This document shows, piece after piece, positions 1 through 13,218 of a DNA stretch of 64,000 bases. Location: contig JAGTXK010000239.1 of NCBI GenBank assembly GCA_019096195.1, positions 744,001-808,000 of the forward strand. Reading direction: 5' to 3'. A program made the position numbers and the translations under genes. Every line of letters starts with the position of its first letter. Positions within the stretch are counted from its first letter, which is position 1. A model generated the notes under the pieces. It worked only from the letters and a program-made list of their open reading frames with translations. It did no database searches and was not told the DNA's origin. Source of the DNA: Boletus sp. NGJ. Taxonomy: Eukaryota > Basidiomycota > Agaricomycetes > Boletales > Boletaceae.

Positions 1-243
1 CATGGTCGCTACTACAGTTCGCAATCTATTGAGTCTACCAGAGGTTCCCAATGACCTTGTTAAGCGTTTTTCCCGCCAAAAACCAGGATTATAACGGTGA
101 CGAGTGGTACACGAGGACCGAGACTGGGCCGGAGTCGGTGGTGGTAGTGACGAACTTCAGGGTGAGAGTTTCGCGGAGTCTAACCGCCTCATGCCGATCA
201 CTTGGCCAAAGTCGCGTCGTATAGCACATCGTCGACGTTAACC

Positions 244-2258
244 ATGTCGCTCAAAGTCCCAAAAGCCAACAACGTCCAGCTCTTCAAGGAAGGCTACAAG
301 GTGCGATGGCCCGACTACATACACGGATCGCTGCACCAACTGACCGATATTTCTAGCATTTGCAAGGGCTTGAGGATGCCGTCCTGCGCAACATCCAGGC
401 CGTTTCGGAGCTATCAGATCTCCTACGGACAAGTTTTGGGCCAAATGGTTTGTTGGATGACGGTGATTGTCCCACTTCGTTGCACTGAATCGCGATAAAG
501 GTCGCAATAAACTCCTGATTAATCACCTGGGTCGACTGTTCGTCACGTCCGATGCCGCGACCATCATCAAAGAGATTGAAGTCGTACATCCGGCTGCAAA
601 ACTGCTTGTGATGGCATCGCAAGCCCAGGGATCTGAAGTTCGTCTAATCCGTGCGTCGTACCAAACCACACCCTCCTGACCATTCCCAGATGGGCGACGC
701 AACCAATACCGTGATCATCTTCGCGGGCGAACTGCTCAAGAAAGCAGAACACCTCCTTATCATGGGTCTACATCCAAGTGAAGTCATCAAAGGATACGAA
801 CTCGCATGCACGAAAGCGCTTGGCGAGTTGGAGAGTACGTCCCTGTACAAAACGACGCGTGATCGAACGCAGCTGACAGCCTTCAAGATCTATCAACATC
901 CAGCCTCCCTTCTCCTTTCACGCAATCCTCACTCGCAGAGGCACTCAAGCCTGCCATCGCATCAAAACAATATGGATTCGAAGATACCCTGTCCGTACTT
1001 GTCGCCGATGCTGCCCTGGCCGTCATGCCAAAGAACCCAAAGAACTTCAACGTGGACAACGTACGCGTCGTCAAAATCATGGGGGGGAACCTCTCCGGCA
1101 GCCGTGTAGTACAAGGCATGGTTTTTGGTCGGGAACCGGAAGGCATCATAAAAAAAGTCACCAAAGCCAAAGTCGTCGTCTTCACTTCCGCACTCGACAT
1201 TGCCCAAACCGAAACCAAGGGCACAGTCCTCATCAAAAACGCCGATGAAATGCTCAACTTTACCCGAGGAGAGGAGAAACACATAGAAAAGGTCTACCTC
1301 GTTTCCTTACGGTTCTACACCATCTTTCACTGCATATACTCACCTCCTGAACATACCAGATCTTCAAAGAGATTGCTGATTCGGGTGTCAAGGTCATCAT
1401 CGCCGGATCCTCCGTCGGCGAACTCGCCCTCCATTATCTCAACAGATTCAACATCGCCGTCCTCAAAGTCCTCTCCAAATTCGACCTCCGCAGAGTAAGC
1501 CGCGTCGTCAACGCCACCCCCCTCGCCCGAGTCGGTGTTCCCACCCCAGAAGAAGCCGGCTACGTCGACGTCTTCGAGACGACGGAAATCGGCGGAGACC
1601 GTGTCACGGTACTCAGACAACTGAGAGACGATGAAGCGGGGTATGATCCAAGGACGGAAAAGACGCGGACGGCGACGATCGTCTTGAGAGGCGCGACGGC
1701 CAACCATTTGGACGACCTGGAACGGGCGATCGACAACGGCGTCAACGTGATCAAGGCGTTGCTCAAGGACCCGAGACTCGTGCCCGGCGCAGGTGCCACG
1801 GAACTCGAACTCGGCAAACGAGTGGACGCGTATGGAAGTGGGCTGAAAGGCCTCGCCCAGCATGCTGTGAAGCGGTACGCTACCGCACTCGAGGTCGTTC
1901 CGAGAACGCTTGCAGAGAATGCGCTCGGTGGTGCAGAGGGCAACGAGGTGCTCAGCCGACTGTGGGCAAAGCATGAGCAAAAGGGCGGAGAGGCCTGGGG
2001 TGTCGATGTCGAGGTACTCGTCCTGCATCGCTCGATTGTCATTCGTCACTTATCACAGGATACTAGGCTGAGAAGGATGGTACGCTGGTAGCCACCGATT
2101 TCAAGATCCTCGATTCCCTAGCCGCCAAGTCGTGGGCTATAAAGCTTGGGACAGAAGCTGCAGTCTCAGTACTGAGCGTGGACAGCATCATCATGAGCAA
2201 GCCTGCTGGCGGACCGAAAGTACCTCAGCAAGCGGGTAACTGGGACGATGATGACTAG
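244..2258 (+). CDS. CCT8: T-complex protein 1 subunit theta (CCT8), cytosolic chaperonin
   Basis: Subunit of the eight-membered TRiC/CCT ring that folds actin, tubulin and other cytosolic proteins with ATP. By eye it has seven exons: 244-300, 357-447, 501-637, 690-834, 873-1291, 1360-2013 and 2067-2258, giving about 564 residues, normal for CCT8. Visible family blocks are SFGPNGRNKLLINHLG near the N-terminus, the ATP-site motif GDATN at the start of exon 4, FNVDNVRVVKIMGGNL, DIAQTETKGTVL, and the theta-type C-terminus AGNWDDDD. The start at 244 (MSLKVPKANN) fits fungal CCT8 N-termini. All junctions keep frame, and the GDATN block is recovered only when the intron at 638-689 is removed. It converges on the next gene. 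Family identity is very sure; exact splice sites are inferred. Confidence 0.95.
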
Positions 2259-2603
2259 ACCGGTATCATGTTCACTCGACAGGGAAGATGTAGCTAGACT
2301 GCAGTACAGTAATAAATTTTCCAATTCCGAGGATGATGAGACCAACATAGTTATCTAAAAAAAAGGGAAAGAAAAGAAAAGAAGGAGTGGAAACGAAACA
2401 GAGTGAGAGTAAAGAGGGGAGAGTGCCGTGTATTGGGAAATTGTACATGTCCATGTTAAATATGCCGCAGACTGACGGAGAAACAGGGAGAGAGACCCAA
2501 ACAAAGAGTACCAGAGAAGTAACACAACACGAATGTCCATCAGTGTAGAAAGATTTAAAGATGCCTCCCAACGAGCATGTCCAAACACCATTGTCGGGTG
2601 TGT
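2259..2603. other. Convergent intergenic spacer
   Basis: This 345-bp spacer lies between the stop codons of CCT8 and the convergent RhoGAP gene. It contains a purine-rich (A/G) run from about 2358 to 2420. I see no gene; it probably holds both 3' UTRs. Confidence 0.6.
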
Positions 2604-5600
2604 TCATTCCATATCCCCAACATGTGTCGATTGGGATGGAGCAATGTCTTCCTCTTCCTCTTCCTCCTCCAGGATTGGCGCCTCCATCTCATCCACTTCC
2701 ACATCATCTTCTGCCTCGTAATCTTCGTCAAATATGACATGGAACTACGTTTCGAGTCAGTATCACACTTGGATCCCTCGATCCAACAACGCACATGAGT
2801 GATGAGGGCCTTGACAAGTTTGTGCGTGTGTCCCATATTGGCGAGGATGAGAGCAAAGTCGTTTTGAGGTGCCCGTAACAGATTCGGACTGAACACGATG
2901 GCGAGCGCTTCCGCTGTCATGTGGTTTTGTTCTTCAAAGTCGGTAACTCTGGACACAACGATGAGATGAGAACACGCTCTTGTCCAAGAAAGAGACGCAC
3001 TTGTCAAGATGCTCAGCGACGCGCTTCAGTAGATCAAAGTTGGCATTTGGCAGCGCATGAACGACATATCGAATCCTCGACAACCGTTCATGCGGGTTTT
3101 CCACCTCTGCAACGACACAGGGAATCAGACGGGTATACAGGGCAGAGAAATCGATGTACTTATGGCCTCGATGATAGCGTAGTACGCAGACGAAGGAAAG
3201 ACGGGTTCTGGCAAAAGTCTAAACCACGACTTGATCAAGTCACCGATCGCATAGACATCCGCGCTCTCAGTAATGGGCATTTCACCCCTGTTGAATGCGT
3301 CGCGGAGGGCATTGATTTCAGAAGCAGCTCCTGCAATACGATCTAGAATACATCGATGTCAAGGACAGCTGCCTCCACGACGGAAAGACGGACTCACAAA
3401 TTCCAACTTCACTCAACCCACGGGTCTCTACTTCTGTCAAACAGCTCGCAATCACAGAAGGAACCGTGCCAGGCAGGATTTCTGCCCCATTGGCTTCACG
3501 TTCAAGTAAGAACTGGAGTTCCACACCGAAGACTAGGTAATATCTCATCAGTACCGTTATTTTCGGCCACGAGATTCGAGACAACACCTACCAGCAGTAG
3601 GGTCCCGGGATGCCGATGGTTCCCCGACAGGATCGATGATATGGTCAGACAACTGTGGCTTGGGAGAGTTACCGAGGTATGTCAGCCGCCGTTTCGCAGC
3701 AACCTTGGACACATCCGTGATCGTATCTATCCATCTCGTCATCTCCTGCCTCGAAAATGCCTGCAGCAAGTACTGTTCTCCCTCTTCCGTATCCAGCTGG
3801 AACATGTACGACCTCTCATTGTTGATAAAATGGGCCACTTTGGCGCCCACGACAGAGAGCACCAGCGACGGCTTCCCAGTCGGTGCGAAATCCAGCTCCG
3901 CAGGTGACTTTTTCGTGATCAACATATGGTCCGTAAACGCACTCGAGATGGGCCGCATCAACTGGAAGAACGCAGACGAGTAGCTCTTCTTCATACGATG
4001 TTGCTTCTGGGCCTGAGTCATCGGTTTTCGGGGTCGCATCACCTTGTTCAGGTATTCGTCCCGGCGCTCCATCCGCAACTGCTCCTGCTTCTTGTCTTTG
4101 CTCAGCCGATCATACAAGTACTTGTCCCGTTTGTTCTTCTCGTGCTGGAGTGAGACAAGACGTTGGAAAGGTCGCATGACCTTTTTTACAGAAGTAGAAC
4201 CACCAATCTGGGCTTGAAGGGCTTCTCGCTGCGCTTCCTCCTTGATACCGCGAAGATCAAAGTGAAGGGAGCCCACTTCCTTTTCGATAATGTTCAGGCG
4301 CTCGAAATCCCGTCGGTCGACATCTTCCCTAGAACGACCACGCATGCTGAGCAATATCGGTGTATTGAGTATGATGTCGCACAAGTGTCTTGAAAAGAGT
4401 ATCAGCACACTGTATAGACCATAAAATAGAAAAATTCTTACCTGCGTTTGTCCAAATTAATAATGGATTGCGAATCCTCCGATGGTATCGTCACGGTATT
4501 CGGTATACTGACGATCTCGAGTATACGTTCCAGAAGCCAACTAATATCGACGATCAACGGATCTCCATACAACTTCTTCGGAACCGTCGGTCGTGACAGC
4601 AGAGGGCCGAGGCTATCACACAAGGCACCACGGGCATTGGCCACGTTATGCCACGGTCGTTGATGCATCCGACTCTCGGGGCTAAGGATGGCGGCAGTAA
4701 GGACGGCTTCGACAAACGATCGTACCACAGGTCGTTCGTGGGGTTCGACAAATCCACTACCTCCCTCGAGACTGCGCATACGAGCAATCTCGATGCCTCG
4801 TAAACACAAGTCCATACGAGCCTGCCGGTTCCGAATGCCAAGTTTCGGCGCCACGAGTTTCGAGACGATCCATTTGCGGAGGATGTTGTATGCCCGTATA
4901 CAGCTCCGGACGCTTGGCGGAAGGAGACGGTAAACGGAGTCCTGAGAGTCGGTTATCATCGATGATGGTTCGACCTCCATAATATGGGAGTACATCGTCT
5001 GTATGTCGACGTCATCCAAGAAGCTGGTCTCCCGCCCAGAGAACCAACCCGTCCGGTCAGCGCCTTGTACTTCAAGCAAATCAGCAGTGATAAACAAATC
5101 CTGTGACAACAAGGGTCAATAGAGAACTTTTCATACCGTCGGAAGACACGCACTTCTTCCGAGACGTTACTGAATGCAGCATAACCCATGGTGTTCAAGT
5201 TCTCCACCAAATCTTCAGCAGTAACCCGATCCAGATCTGGCGCTTGATTCCCGAAATTTCGAATCTGTGGGAGTGTCCCTATAGATCGAGGGACAGCGGT
5301 GGCGAGGGCAGGCGGATGCAAGGTATGGGATATAAACGTCGACAACGCGTCCTTCCTCGTCACATCCAATCCATCCCAGGCTTGGGCAAGTTCAGCGTCA
5401 TCGTCGGGTGGAGGACAGTCGGGCACCGAACGATCCAACGGTGCTTCCAAAAAGGCTCTAACCAGCTCGTAGAGCTGGACCTCGTCTAGACAGTCCTGCG
5501 CACCCCCACCGGTGGTAATCCACTCCTTTACAGCCCCAAAGATTTCAGAACGGTACTGTACAACGTGAATCGGCGCGTTCGTAGACGTGTTGCTAGAAGG

Positions 5601-8600
5601 CCGACTTCCTACGAACCGTTTGCGCAAAAGCTACATCTCGTGAGCCGCGGATAAAATGTATGAAAGAAAACCCTCAAGCCTACCTCGAAAAATACGATCG
5701 GCGTCACGAAGCTGCGGAACACATTCCACCACACCCGCGCGAACTCGGAGTGATCGACGACCAAATCCCTGGTATTCCCATCTCGCAATGATGTTTGCCC
5801 GTTATCATCCGCCACTGCAACTGAAACGCCTTTGAGACCATGGATGAGTACGTTCACCAACCTATCCAGAGTCCCGGCTTGTACGAGTACTCGGATGGGC
5901 CGTTCGGTAGAGACCTCCGTCATGACGGGATGGTTGGCACGTTGGGATATAGCAGGCAGAGAGTTCCTTCGCTGCACGCTACTCTTACGTTCCAGACCCT
6001 GGGAAGAACCCGGTTTCACTCGGATGGACGGCGTACGAACCACCGTTCTATCGCTACCCGACGTTTCAATCGCCGAACTAGGGGGGCGAGACGGAGCACG
6101 GGATGCAGGCCGCGAAGCTGAACCTGGATCCTTGTCTGGTCGTGCTACGAGAAGTAACTCTCCGTCATACACAGGAATGGCGGTCCCTCCTAGATCCACA
6201 TCGCCGATTTTGAGTAGTTTATCTTTACTTGCTGAAGCATCATTTTGTCCGAACGGACGCAAAGAGGTATCGATGCTGCGAAGTTGTTGGAGCTCTTCCA
6301 CGGTGAGTTTTGTCGGCCCGCTCTCAAGACGACCTCTCCACACTTGACCCCGATCAATAAGTGAGACAGTGGGTAAAGGTTCGACAAAGAGAAGGGGAAC
6401 CAGAGGATGACAATGTGTGTGAGGAGGTGCTGTGGACTGGCTCCAGAAAAATGGCTCGAATAGTCCCTTCCTCCGCGGCTCGGCAGCCAAGGAGAGGGAT
6501 ACAAATTGCTCGACGCTAGCACTGGCATCAATGTCCATCTCTAAACCTTTACTTGATGGAACGTACCGCTGGAATTTCAGAGCAAACGCATTCTGTACGC
6601 CTTCCCCTCGAGACAAGTCCTCCCAAAGCGAAACCAACTTGCCAACGTCCGGCGAAAGCGAAGCAGTCTCGACAGGTGACCTGGAACAAAGCGCAAAGTG
6701 CGTCCGGAGACCTTCGAATATATTCTTGGCCTTCAGAAGCGGCTCGGCGGCCCAATATTCGTCCATTTCGTTTCGCGCGCGTTCCAATTCGTAGCGCACC
6801 TGCTCCTTCGTGTCTCCTCCCCACGCGGTCATCATTGGCTCTCTTGCAGTTGCTACATGCCCGTCGCTCTCGGGATAAATCCACGATTCGACAGCGATGA
6901 CACTCTGTCTATCAGCACGTCTCCAGGCTTTTGTCAACCTCGCTACAGGACGGGAGCACAACGCAGCCGATATCGCCTTCCAGGAACACTCATCTCCGGC
7001 AATACGGCAGAGTTCTGCAACCCTGGCCCAAATTGAGATAACCTCGGAGCGCGAATGCGTGCGAGCCGCTCGGTCAAAGTGTGAATTGTTTGCACTGCAT
7101 GAATCCGAACCAAGGATTTGTATCAGAAGCGTTCTCGTCAGCCAGTGAGGATGATCATCGCTGCCAAAGAACTTGGCCGAATGTGGTAACTCCGCATGGA
7201 TTTCATCGTCGGAAGCGCCTTGAGAAGTATCCGCTCCGAGGACATGCTCAGCTGTCAGGTTGTCGGGAAGATCCTGGAATGCACGTCGATGGAATGTTTG
7301 GAGACTGAAAGCGATCAGGAGAGGATCGAGCAACGAAAGGACCTCACGAGAGAAGCCATCTTGTGCGAGCATCGTCCAGATTCTTGGCGGTCGTTCCATC
7401 GCGTCGGTGAACGGAAGCTGTAGGCGCTGCTGTCGAGGATCGAGTAGCTTTCCGGTAGAAGTGGACGGAACGACCGGTGTTTCTAGCGCTTCCATTAAAG
7501 AAGTTATCTTTCCATCTTGAGGTCTTGGCGAGAATGTCCCGAGATTCGGAGAAATCGAACTCGTACCATCTATCTGCGGGGTTCCCGAGTTCGGGTTTGG
7601 TGACGGTGTATAGATCGCCTGGGTAGAGACAGACTTGGGCACACCACCATTAATGGAGAGAGGATTAATGCTGGAATTGGGAATAGTGCTGGATGCAAAC
7701 TCTTGCCAACCAGGCTCGTCAGATGGGTTACCATAATATCTGACATATTCTTGGGCCATCCAAACCACTCTGGCGCGTTCGGCCTCTTTGGTATTCTCCT
7801 CTGCTCCATTGACTAAATTGGAGCAAAGGCGGGTAAATTCGTTCTCAAATTTTGACCGGTCCACAAAGGGAGGCAGACAGAGGATGATCGTAGAGGAGAA
7901 GTCCTTCCACTCGGGACTTCTTCCATCTGTAAAACGCTCCGCAGATTCGGTGATTTCGACCGCGGCAGGAGCGGCGAACGTTGTCGCGAACACAGCTTCA
8001 TGTACGAGTGCTTCAAAGGTTCCCTTCACGATATGCCCTTCGCTGACCACTAGTTCGGGATGCGTCTTTCTTCCCCAATACGCCCGCTTCTTCCTTCCGA
8101 TAGACCCGAAACCATCTTCTCTCCCTTTTCCTGACCTCCCGACTTCCTCAAGGACTTCCGATTCCGCAGCCACCTCATCTTCGATGGTGGGTGGGACGAT
8201 ATCCGTAGGAAACAACTCCTTTATTGCAGCGCTTCTATCACTTGGTGGTTTATAGAAGTACAGCTTTGACCCTTTAAGCTCGGTTTTATAAGGTTTCCAG
8301 CCCTTTGCCAGCGTGAAATTGGCAGCCGTGCTGTAAGGTCTCTGATAAGCTTGTATCATCGGCGCAGGGTCTGTGAGACGATTGATGAATCCAGTGTTGT
8401 AGGTGATCTGAGACGTTCGTCTCGAGACGCTGCCTTTGCTTGCTTCTGGCGCATCGTTGGAGGTAGGTGGAGCTAGCAATGAAGAAGAGGGTTGGTTTGC
8501 AGAAGCTTGCGCAGCTAGATTGGGAGCCGAGTGTTTGTGAGAAGGCGCCGCGAGACTGAAAGGGAAAACCCCGCGACCCATTGAAGCGCCTGAACATTTA

Positions 8601-9597
8601 TCACTGTCGAGAGGTTTCATTGAGTCTCCTGACCCTTTTCTTTTAGGACTGTTTGGGGAGAGGCCGAGTTTGGAAGCAGAAAGCTTCGTCGGTAATCTAG
8701 GGGCGAAAGAGTGCATTCTAGCATTTGGCGTGGGTGGCGAATCGTCAGGCAAAACAAAGCCTTCCGAGACTGGAGAAGAAACGGAGATGGATATATTAGG
8801 TTCGTTCAGAATAAGAGAATCATCGGGAGGGCTATTAGATATATTGGCTGCGGCGGATGGAACAGACTGGAACGTTGGGCTTGCGGGAATGGCATTATTG
8901 GCGAAAGAGGTGGGATGCAGAGTGGCACTACTGTTGCTTCTATTACGGTACTCTTGTATCCTGTGCTGAAAGGAGACATCGACCGTGGCATGAGATAGAT
9001 CGGGGAAGCTTCTGAGGTCATCTGCAGACTTGGACCAAGTTTTGCGGGATATGTTGCGAAGGTCGCCAAGACCCCCGTCAACATCGGGAGAATGTTGTTG
9101 GGAAGAAGATGGGTATACTGAATTTAATTCGAGTGACTTCTTCGGTTTAAAAGTAAGTTCTGCAGTAGACCTGTATACGATGATGTCAGGAAGCCACAGG
9201 TAGGAAAAGCGACGTAATTAATCCGGATATAAGACTCTGCACGCGACCACAACAAATGGAGAAAGAGGGGAACTTACTTGGTAGGATCTATAGCATGGGG
9301 TTCTGACTGGAAGGAAGAGAGGATGGGACGGGGATCTGTGGGTCTGGAAATTTTTGGCCGCCTGATTGAACTGGTACTTGTCCTCGGTTCTGATCCGATT
9401 GAAATGGAGCGCGGGTCCGATGCCTTCTTCCCAAACCATTTTGAGGGTTTTGAAAGGAAATGGGAGATGCCCGAGGGAGAGCTTGAGCGTGCTTGTGGAA
9501 AAGCAACGTGGGCAGGGGAAGAGGGCATCGATGAGGGGAAAGTGGCATCCTGTGGGCCGAGAGAGTTTACGGATTGAGGAACGCGACGTGGAGCCAT
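2604..9597 (-). CDS. BEM2: BEM2-like Rho GTPase-activating protein (RasGEF-like, PH and RhoGAP domains)
   Basis: Large multidomain regulator that would switch off Rho/Cdc42-type GTPases in polarity and cell-wall control. The order from the N-terminus is: a Ser/Pro-rich disordered region starting MAPRRVPQSVN (exon 9597-9290, joined to an exon beginning at 9170), a long helical RasGEF/CDC25-like region within 8752-4440, a PH domain (about 4060-3640; MLITKK to RWIDTITDV) preceded by a charged coiled stretch, then RhoGAP (about 3560-2790). The RhoGAP part shows the arginine-finger block RIAGAASEINALRDAF and the C-terminal block FSPNLLRAP. The gene ends in a Glu-rich acidic tail with stop at 2604-2606; removing an intron after LITH restores this frame. 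Order and size (about 2,000 residues) match yeast Bem2p. Whether the CDC25-like part has exchange activity cannot be read from sequence. Confidence 0.88.
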
Positions 9598-11376
9598 TTG
9601 GGGATGGAGAAAGAGAAAGGAACGCGAAGGTTTTGGGGTGGATTTGCGGTGGGAAAGGGAGTCTAAAGACGAGAGAGATATCGATTTGTGAAAGTAGAGT
9701 CAAAAGACGCGTCTTGGACGTACCAGAGCGTAAGGTAGAGGAGTGTTGAGCGAACGTTCATGCAGTGGACGTGAAACAGAGCTGGACGAGCGTGGCAGCA
9801 ATGAAACCCCACGATGCTGCATTTTAGGAAATGTGGCGCACACCTTTCCACTCTTTCTCGATAACTTATCGATATCACACCAGAACCGAATAATCAACCG
9901 GACTACTCTCTTGCATCTCATGCGTGCGTTTTGTTAGACAGACCACAATCTTCGCGGCCTTAACCCCGCGAGGGCACACAGCCGGACATTAATAAATCAC
10001 TCGCTCTCAGCCCCGTTAACGTTGAATGATCAGCCCTTCAATAAGGCAGAGCCACAATTTGTAATGTCGGTCAGATTTCACCGCACAATTTCGGGAGCTT
10101 GCAGAGCTGCCGCCCGCTTGAGAGGTCGGTCTCATTGGTGAGAACGGGACTCTGCTGTTGCTCTGACCATCAGAATGCAGCTATAACGATTACTCGGGTC
10201 CGGCTCATTAGCCAAGATGTGCCATCAAAGGTGGCGTATCTAGGTTTTCAACCACATCTCAGGACCTGTCGAAAGGTTGAGACTGGCCAATCCGGTCGTG
10301 TCTGCACCGGTAACTTTTGTTGTACATCTGATTCTATAATTTTAGCACATGATCCGCGGATGGAATGGCGTGGATGATTGGGCTGTGATGGGATACATCT
10401 CATCAGCTGCGGAGGACATGCGTGTGTACATTTCCACCCTATAATTCGACCCAACCTATCGGTATCTTGAGGGCTGACCTACATAGACATCAAGCTTCCC
10501 TACCGAAGAGCCGCAGAAGTGACGATGGTTCTGAGTCCATACGGGACGGGGACGCATTATGCACAACCAAGTAAAGTGGCGTTGAGAGGGACGCCAGTGC
10601 CAATTGAGCACTGTTTAGTGCAGATTTTGACGCCGTGAGTGGTGCTCCGAATCTCTCGGAGTAACAGTACTTACGAGAAACCCAAACTCAAGGTGACAAT
10701 TGATACGTGATAATAAATCTCTCATCTCATCTCAACATTGTATAATAGCTGGTTAATCAAGCTGTATACAAAACACCAAGGCAATGTATGGATTCCTGTC
10801 GGAGGGGGAATGCTCTTACGCGCGCCCTACATGCATACGGGGTGTGGGGGTTGGTAACCCAGTCATCTGGTAGAGGTCGAGTTTGTGGAAGGAGGTGTTG
10901 TCGGGCGATATATCTGAATTCCAGTCTGGTTTGGCGTCGATCAATATCTATGCGGGCGTTAATTTTTGCGGTCCATGGGGTTTTTGACAGCGGTCGTCGA
11001 GAGATTAGTACCGTGATGATTCGATCCCATCGGAGGGCCCAGACTCCTCTGGCTGCTTTGGATGGAGGGGCGGTTTGGGGGGACTGAGCCCTTTTGGTAG
11101 GTGACTTCAATCGTTCTGTTTCTCAGAGGCTTACAATCCCTCCACTGTTTCGGTGTTGCCAAGGGTAGTCGTTCCTAGGTTGGGCGGGGATTCGGCACCG
11201 CAGTAACAGCACCAAAGCAGCGCCGCGAACGGTCAAAACATGGCACTTGGTAGTGTCTTCCTCTTGCACGAGAACATCGGATACAAGTAACTTACAGAAC
11301 AAAGTGGTGTACACGATTCCGGTCAACTAGAACTCGTTTATACATCAAATTTCGCCAATGTTACAGCTTCACCACC
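9598..11376. other. Intergenic region between BEM2-like gene and GST
   Basis: About 1.8 kb holding the BEM2-like promoter and the GST 3' end. A CT-rich run (repeats of TCTCA) lies near 10719-10735. On the minus strand 11320-10790 there are stretches with coding-like reading, for example an open segment ILIDAKPDWNSDISPDN followed by FHKLDLYQMTG, but I could not assemble a gene or recognise a family. Confidence 0.4.
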
Positions 11377-12240
11377 CTAGGCCCCGTTCTTGACGGCCTG
11401 CCAGGCAGGCCTGTTGTAGATATCGTTCCACCACCTAGAATTGAACCACAAGTCAACATTGATTGCATGACTAGGTCGCAAGTTCCGCACCTGGCTACGT
11501 TGCGCCTCTTCTCAATCACATCACTGTGACCCGCAAGGGAGAGCGCGCTTCCATAAGCCAAGTGTTGGAGGTCAGCGAGGGTCACGTTCTGAGCTCATGA
11601 GCGATCGGCAGAGTAAACCGGCAAAGCGATAATCAACGTACGTCGCCAGCCAGGTATTTTTGCTTGCTGAGGATAACTTCATACACATCGAGCTTGGCCT
11701 CAAGCTTTTGGAGGTATTCGTTGGCTTTGGCTTGGTCTGGCTGTCCACCAGACCGTCTTTGGCACACCGATCAGAAATTGGACGCTCGCGCAGATGCATG
11801 ATATACATACGCCTTGAACACCTTCTCGTAGATGAGAGGAGCAATTTGGGCGTTAAAGTTGGAGGTCTCGACGGAGGCCGCTTGTTCGAACAAGGCCTCC
11901 TCCTTGGGATCGGTGGGAATGAGGCCAGGAGTACCCTGGTTAGGATATTTCTTGATCAGATAGCGAGCAATGGCGCGAGACTCGTAGAGGACGAAACCAT
12001 CATCGTCCTTGGGATGGTAATCCAATTGTGAGTCAGTGTCTCCACATTGAGCTCGGAGATTCAACGCACGATATAAGGAACCTGGCCGAATGGCTGGAAC
12101 TTGGTGAACCCAGGGGCCTTGTGTTCACCCTTGGACAAATCGATGGGGACAACCTCGTATGGGATCTCCTTCTCTTTGCAGATCAAGGCAACCAAACGGG
12201 TGCAAGTGGACATGGGGAAACCGTAGATTTTGAGGGTCAT
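11377..12240 (-). CDS. Phi-type glutathione S-transferase
   Basis: Conjugates glutathione to electrophiles or reduces peroxides in the cytosol. The start MTLKIYGFPMSTCTRLVAL opens a thioredoxin-fold N-terminal domain. STCTR carries the probable catalytic serine of phi/theta-like GSTs, FGQVPYI holds the cis-proline that binds the glutathione backbone, and DDGFVLYESRAIARYL holds the Glu-Ser glutathione motif. The helical C-terminal domain runs through KKYPNQGTPGLIPTDP, VTLADLQHLAYG and ends RWWNDIYNRPAWQAVKNGA (stop 11377-11379). Several short introns interrupt it. Overall length of roughly 210-215 residues is normal. A TATA-like element lies about 80 bp upstream. Class assignment rests on motif resemblance to plant and fungal phi GSTs. 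Confidence 0.9.
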
Positions 12241-13218
12241 GATTACAGCGAGACTTGATCAAGATGATGGAGGGTATATCGGTAAGTGCAGTTTGGATGG
12301 GGTACATCGCTCGAGTGACTCTTTATATATACGCTGTGCGTATACATATCTGAAACTATCTCGCATTTGAAAAGGCCCAGTAGCTGGGGGTCGGCCAGCT
12401 TACAAATGTGCTTGATATTCTCACGGTGGTCGATAGCATCATTACGGAAGGCACTTGACTTGCGGTGTCACAGCTGCGGCGCTGAGTCGCTGACGGAGAT
12501 GCTGATTAAACCCAGGTTGAAATCAAAGCGCACTCGCCGGGACCAGGGAATTACATGAATGGTCTTAGTAGTAGAGGAATTCCCGATTCAATGGCCATGA
12601 ACGAACGTTTGATTCATCTAACTGACGGGAGAAAGACAAGTGGGCGGCAGGCCCGATGATCGGTGCATATCAATGTTCCACATGACGCCGTATGTAGTCA
12701 TCCATCATGTTGGTAGCGCCAGTTGACCAAGCCAAACTCACAGACGTTTATTTTGTTGGGAACGTCGTTTCCTAGGTATGTATTATTTACATAAAACCGG
12801 GAAGAAATTTTGCTCTATCGGAGAATAGGCTGACGAAAACAGTGGACTCGCACCAGATCTTTGCGCGGCCCGGAGGCTATACGTGGTCGTGTGAATGTGG
12901 CACGCTATGCTTCAAACGTGCCAGTGGAAAGCCACCATGGCAGGCCGTCAGTGGCTCTTCAAACACTGTAACTTATCCCCTCCTAAGCACGACTCGCATT
13001 CAGTCTATTGTGGTGCTCAAACTTGGAGAGAAGTTGAACGATTCTGATAGAACGAGACGTCGAAGCCAAGTTCTTTAGATCACTTGACTCAAGTTCGTTC
13101 CTTCGCTTTCCCGAGCACGGTCAGACGACTTCGCGTGAAATCGGTATGTTTCTCACCAGGATTCTAACTGGTACAAAAGCGTGCTTGCTGGGAGGGCGAG
13201 TGGTCCATAAGGCCTGCA
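12241..13218. other. Intergenic region, GST promoter and fucosidase upstream region
   Basis: About 980 bp containing the GST promoter (minus strand) and the upstream region of the first fucosidase copy. A small open frame at 12842-13078 shows no recognisable motif and I do not call it a gene. Confidence 0.5.
12321..12331 (-). promoter_or_regulatory. Probable TATA box of the GST gene
   Basis: On the minus strand this reads TATATATAAAG, about 80 bp upstream of the GST start codon. Position and sequence fit a TATA element; no experimental support. Confidence 0.4.

Noticed and set aside
883-2049. Long minus-strand frames (up to 240 codons) opposite CCT8
   Set aside because: Antisense shadows of a strongly conserved chaperonin gene.
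10757-11320. Possible minus-strand gene between BEM2 and GST
   Set aside because: Coding-like pieces exist but stops and unmatched phases prevent a model; no family recognised.
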